34,846 nt of DNA. It comes from an uncultured Clostridia bacterium (GTDB taxonomy: Bacteria > Bacillota > Clostridia > TANB77 > CAG-508). The notes below the pieces were generated by a model that was not told the origin of the DNA, ran no database searches, and saw only the letters and a list, made by a program, of their open reading frames with translations. Each line of letters starts with the position of its first letter. Within the stretch, counting starts at the first letter, position 1. The translations under genes were made by a program, and so were the position numbers. Below are positions 32,400 to 34,846 of this stretch, piece after piece. The DNA lies in the NCBI GenBank assembly GCA_934169575.1, contig CAKPOA010000015.1, forward strand, positions 1 to 34,846, in the 5' to 3' direction.

Positions 32400-34172
32400 A
32401 TGAGAAGAAGTAAGCAAAAGGGTATCACATTAATAGCATTAGTTATTACAATTATTGTCTTAATTATTTTAGCAGGAATTAGTATAATGATGATATCAGG
32501 ACAAGATGGAATTTTACAAAGAGCAGGAAATGCAAAAGATATTAATGATGAAGCACAAAAAGATGAAAGAAAAAAATTAGATCAAATGGATAAATTAATA
32601 ACTAGTAAAATAGGAAAAATTGATGATAAAACATACAGCGAACAAGGTTATATAGCTCGAATGGATAATATATATTATAAAACTTTGCAATCAGCAATTG
32701 ATGATGTTGAGAAAAATAATACAAAAAAAGATATTACTATGATTAATGATAGTATTGAATGTATTACTGTGTATGAAAATCAAGATATAGTATTAAATTT
32801 AAATGGTAAGATTCTTGATTCAGATAATGTAGAATATCAAACAATTTTAAATAATGGAACCTTATCAATTTCCGGTGGTATATTAAAGTGTAAAGATAGT
32901 AATGTTGTTTGTAATTATGGAATATGTGAAATAAACAGTGACACAGAAGTTACAACTCAAAATGAAAACAATGGTACTACAATTGTAAATTATGAGGGTG
33001 CAAATTTGATAATAAATGGTGCAAAAGTTTATAGTAAAACAGGTGGAGCATTAAGAAATAAAATAGGCGGAACAGTAGAAATAAATGATGCAACAATAAC
33101 AACAGATGTGACATCTCAGGCTTTAAACAATTATGGTAATTGTAATATTGGTGGAAATACTGTAATTAATACAAGTGATTTAGTTGCGATTTCAAATTAT
33201 GAAAAAGCAAACATGGCTATAGGTGGAAATACCAATGCTAGTTCGGAAAATTCAAATGTATTGGTGAATTTTGGAGTGTGTAATATAAAAGATAATTCTC
33301 AATTTAAATCTAGTAATGAAAGAAATTGTCCAACTGTTGTTAATAGAACAGATGCAGAAATGAATATATCAAGTGGAAAAATATATTCTGAAAATTGTTA
33401 TTCGATTTGGAATTGGGAAAATGGAACAATGCAAATCACAGGTGGAGACATATCATCAAATAAAAAAATAGCATTATATAATCAGGGAATTGCTACTATT
33501 AAACAGGTACCAAATTTTAGAAGTGTAGATAAGTGCACAGTCTACAATGGACCAAAAGGAAATATAGAATTTAAAGGTGGAAAGTATATATCTGAAAATA
33601 GTAATGTTCTAAATAATTATGGAAAAGTTATCACTACTTTAGTGGCTGATTTCTCTTCTGATAATAATGGCAATTATCCTACAATTGTTAATCAATCAGG
33701 AGGGGAAATTATAGCAGCAAGAATAACAGCATACTCAAAAAACAGTTATGCTATATGGAATAAATCAGGAGCAACTCTGACTTTAAGGGGAGGAAAACTA
33801 ACAACAGATAATAGTGCAACTATAAGGAATGAAAGTAATGCAACTCTTACTATAGCTGGTGGGGTTATGATGTCTACTGATTCAAATGGTTTACTTAATT
33901 ATGGTAATTGTGAAATCAATGGAGGTGGAAATATATTAGCATATAATGAAAAAAATCGACCAGCTATAATTAATTATTCAGGAGGTATTTTAAAAATTAT
34001 TTCAGGATATATGAAATCGGGAAAAAATTATTGCATATGGAATAAAGAAGGAGGAAGTGTTACAGTAACAGGAGGTAATATATCATCAGAAAGTAGTTAT
34101 GCTATATATAACTCAGGAAATTGTACTGTTGAAAATGGAGCTACTATAACAGGAAAAACTTATGGAATCTAA
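32400..34172 (+). CDS. Prepilin-like N-terminus fused to a beta-helix surface domain
   Basis: The 590-residue protein begins MRRSKQKG followed by ITLIALVITIIVLIILAG. This has the form of a class III (type IV prepilin) leader: basic residues, Gly at 8, then a hydrophobic helix. Mature position 5 is Ala (A13) where true pilins have Glu. SGQDGILQRAGNAKD follows, a segment common in clostridial proteins of this kind. From about residue 90 onward the sequence is a series of rungs of about 20 residues with N/G turns. Recurrent forms are NYGNC, IVNxSGG, IWNxxG and GGxISS, as in a right-handed beta-helix. There are 12 cysteines, several in the NYGxC position. It is expected on the cell surface, and the binding partner is unknown. 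A small lipoprotein gene follows at 27 bp. Confidence 0.8.
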   Translation: MRRSKQKGITLIALVITIIVLIILAGISIMMISGQDGILQRAGNAKDINDEAQKDERKKLDQMDKLITSKIGKIDDKTYSEQGYIARMDNIYYKTLQSAIDDVEKNNTKKDITMINDSIECITVYENQDIVLNLNGKILDSDNVEYQTILNNGTLSISGGILKCKDSNVVCNYGICEINSDTEVTTQNENNGTTIVNYEGANLIINGAKVYSKTGGALRNKIGGTVEINDATITTDVTSQALNNYGNCNIGGNTVINTSDLVAISNYEKANMAIGGNTNASSENSNVLVNFGVCNIKDNSQFKSSNERNCPTVVNRTDAEMNISSGKIYSENCYSIWNWENGTMQITGGDISSNKKIALYNQGIATIKQVPNFRSVDKCTVYNGPKGNIEFKGGKYISENSNVLNNYGKVITTLVADFSSDNNGNYPTIVNQSGGEIIAARITAYSKNSYAIWNKSGATLTLRGGKLTTDNSATIRNESNATLTIAGGVMMSTDSNGLLNYGNCEINGGGNILAYNEKNRPAIINYSGGILKIISGYMKSGKNYCIWNKEGGSVTVTGGNISSESSYAIYNSGNCTVENGATITGKTYGI

Positions 34173-34199
34173 AAGAAAAATAAAAAATGGAGGTATGTT

Positions 34200-34427
34200 T
34201 TGAATAAAAAAAATTTGATTTTTATATTATTGATATTTATAACAATTGTATGTATAGTTTCGGGTTGTAAAATGTTAAATAAAAAAGAGATTGATAATAG
34301 CTTTTCTAACAATAACGATGAGGAATTTGTTCAAGAAACTGAGATAGAAAAAGGGGTTAAGGCAGAAGATAATATTAATTTAGAGGATGGTCATGAAACA
34401 CGAAATAGTTATGATCAAGTACCATGA
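34200..34427 (+). CDS. Small lipoprotein, unknown function
   Basis: The 75-residue product starts at TTG 34200, five bases after GGAGGT (34189-34194). The only nearby ATG (34195) reads into an immediate stop. A lipoprotein signal peptide is clear: MNKKN, a hydrophobic stretch FILLIFITIVCIVSG, and a lipobox Cys at about residue 23 (VSGC). The mature part is short, acidic and low-complexity (SNNNDEEFVQETEIEKG), with no recognisable domain. It lies between the prepilin-like gene and the repeated promoter, so it is probably co-transcribed with the former and may be an accessory or anchoring factor. That link is inferred from position only. Confidence 0.7.
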   Translation: MNKKNLIFILLIFITIVCIVSGCKMLNKKEIDNSFSNNNDEEFVQETEIEKGVKAEDNINLEDGHETRNSYDQVP

Positions 34428-34484
34428 TTTTTTGGAAAATTTAAAATTGTAAAAAAAGTGTCTAAAAATTTGACATGGATCCAA

Positions 34485-34528
34485 TGTAACAAAAATGTAA
34501 CAAAATTGTAATAAAAAAGTAACAAAAC
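34485..34528 (+). promoter_or_regulatory. Four 11-bp phased TGTAAC-type units, copy 2
   Basis: The units start at 34485, 34496, 34507 and 34518 with the same 11-bp period. The third unit reads TGTAATAAAAA. Apart from small changes they match copy 1. Confidence 0.6.
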
Positions 34529-34544
34529 CCTGAAACCCTTGTGG

Positions 34545-34582
<38 letters not shown>

Positions 34583-34602
34583 ATTTTTAAAGAAAAATAG
34601 TA

Positions 34603-34631
34603 TTGCACGAAAAAAAGATAAATGATAAAAT
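34603..34631 (+). promoter_or_regulatory. Promoter of the prepilin-like gene, copy 2
   Basis: TTGCAC (34603-34608) and TAAAAT (34626-34631) are 17 bp apart, identical to copy 1. The leader with its two hairpins is also identical. Confidence 0.65.
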
Positions 34632-34709
34632 ATGTCAAGAAAACAAAAGTGGTGAAACCACAGTGCAGACTATATTTAGAGGCACAAGAAAAAAGGGGGA
34701 GAAAAATAA

Positions 34710-34846
34710 ATGAGAAGAAGTAAGCAAAAGGGTATCACATTAATAGCATTAGTTATTACAATTATTGTCTTAATTATTTTAGCAGGAATTAGTATAATGA
34801 TGATATCAGGACAAGATGGAATTTTACAAAGAGCAGGAAATGCAAA
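34710..34846 (+). CDS. Second prepilin-like surface protein (3' truncated by window end)
   Basis: The first 45 codons are identical at the DNA level to the gene at 32400. They encode the basic leader, the Gly before the ITLIALVITI helix and the SGQDGILQRAGNA segment. The rest lies outside the window, so whether the surface domain is the same or different cannot be seen. It has the same promoter, leader and ribosome binding site as copy 1. The identity points to a recent duplication or gene conversion. Confidence 0.85.
   Translation, partial: MRRSKQKGITLIALVITIIVLIILAGISIMMISGQDGILQRAGNA

Larger units (their letters stand above)
32195..32536 (+). repeat. Direct repeat, copy 1 (promoter, leader and N-terminal coding part)
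   Basis: Homology with copy 2 (34483-34846) begins at AATGTAAC. It covers the four TGTAAC-type units, a TA tract, the promoter, the leader and the first 45 codons of the surface gene. From 32270 onward the two copies are identical for 267 bp, as far as the window allows. Confidence 0.95.

Overview
The window is very AT-rich DNA from a low-GC, Gram-positive, endospore-forming bacterium, most likely a member of the class Clostridia. This rests on spoVS, spoIIP, spoIIM and a ytvI-like gene, a PrkC-type kinase with PASTA repeats, a sortase-anchored surface protein, strong AGGAGG-type ribosome binding sites, and orthologues of RNase Y, YmdB and XerD. A gut-associated uncultured lineage is my guess from the style of the surface proteins and is not proven here. 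There are no tRNA or rRNA genes, CRISPR arrays or recognisable insertion sequences.

Layout: (1) 1-2556 holds the 3' end of a large sortase-anchored surface protein and a small membrane-anchored protein of unknown function. (2) 2682-13516 is a long co-directional block: site-2 protease, PP2C phosphatase, PASTA kinase, valS, hisS, pyrG, a CmpB-like membrane protein and ymdB. Gaps are short and no terminator is visible inside. (3) 13567-15601 holds spoVS and an orphan peptide-binding protein. (4) 15620-22099 runs recA-recX-scpA-metallophosphoesterase-UDPGP-rnr. (5) 22094-23173 is a divergent region with a minus-strand YgjP-type metallopeptidase, a 42-codon small ORF and a long 5' region for rny. 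(6) 23174-30333 holds rny, spoIIP, a frameshifted ytvI, a minus-strand DUF1980-like gene, pfkA, a hypothetical gene and spoIIM. (7) 30417-32162 holds xerD and a YihY/BrkB membrane protein. (8) 32195-34846 is an accessory surface locus with two copies of one promoter-leader-prepilin module.

Most of the window is housekeeping and sporulation genes. The phosphatase and kinase form the usual antagonistic pair that reads muropeptide or cell-wall state. RecA and RecX form a recombination unit. A LexA-like operator core at recA (AACACAAGTT) recurs at the promoter of the YgjP-type metallopeptidase, which suggests a small SOS regulon in which a SprT/YgjP-like protease joins the DNA-damage response.

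The most unusual part is the right end. A 590-residue beta-helix-like protein with a prepilin-like N-terminus is followed by a small lipoprotein gene. After that the promoter, leader and first 45 codons are repeated, with 267 bp identical up to the window edge. Upstream of each promoter are four 11-bp TGTAAC-type units and a TA microsatellite that differs in length by exactly 22 bp between the copies. This looks like a recently duplicated, possibly phase-variable surface-protein cassette, and it is the best candidate for an undescribed system here.
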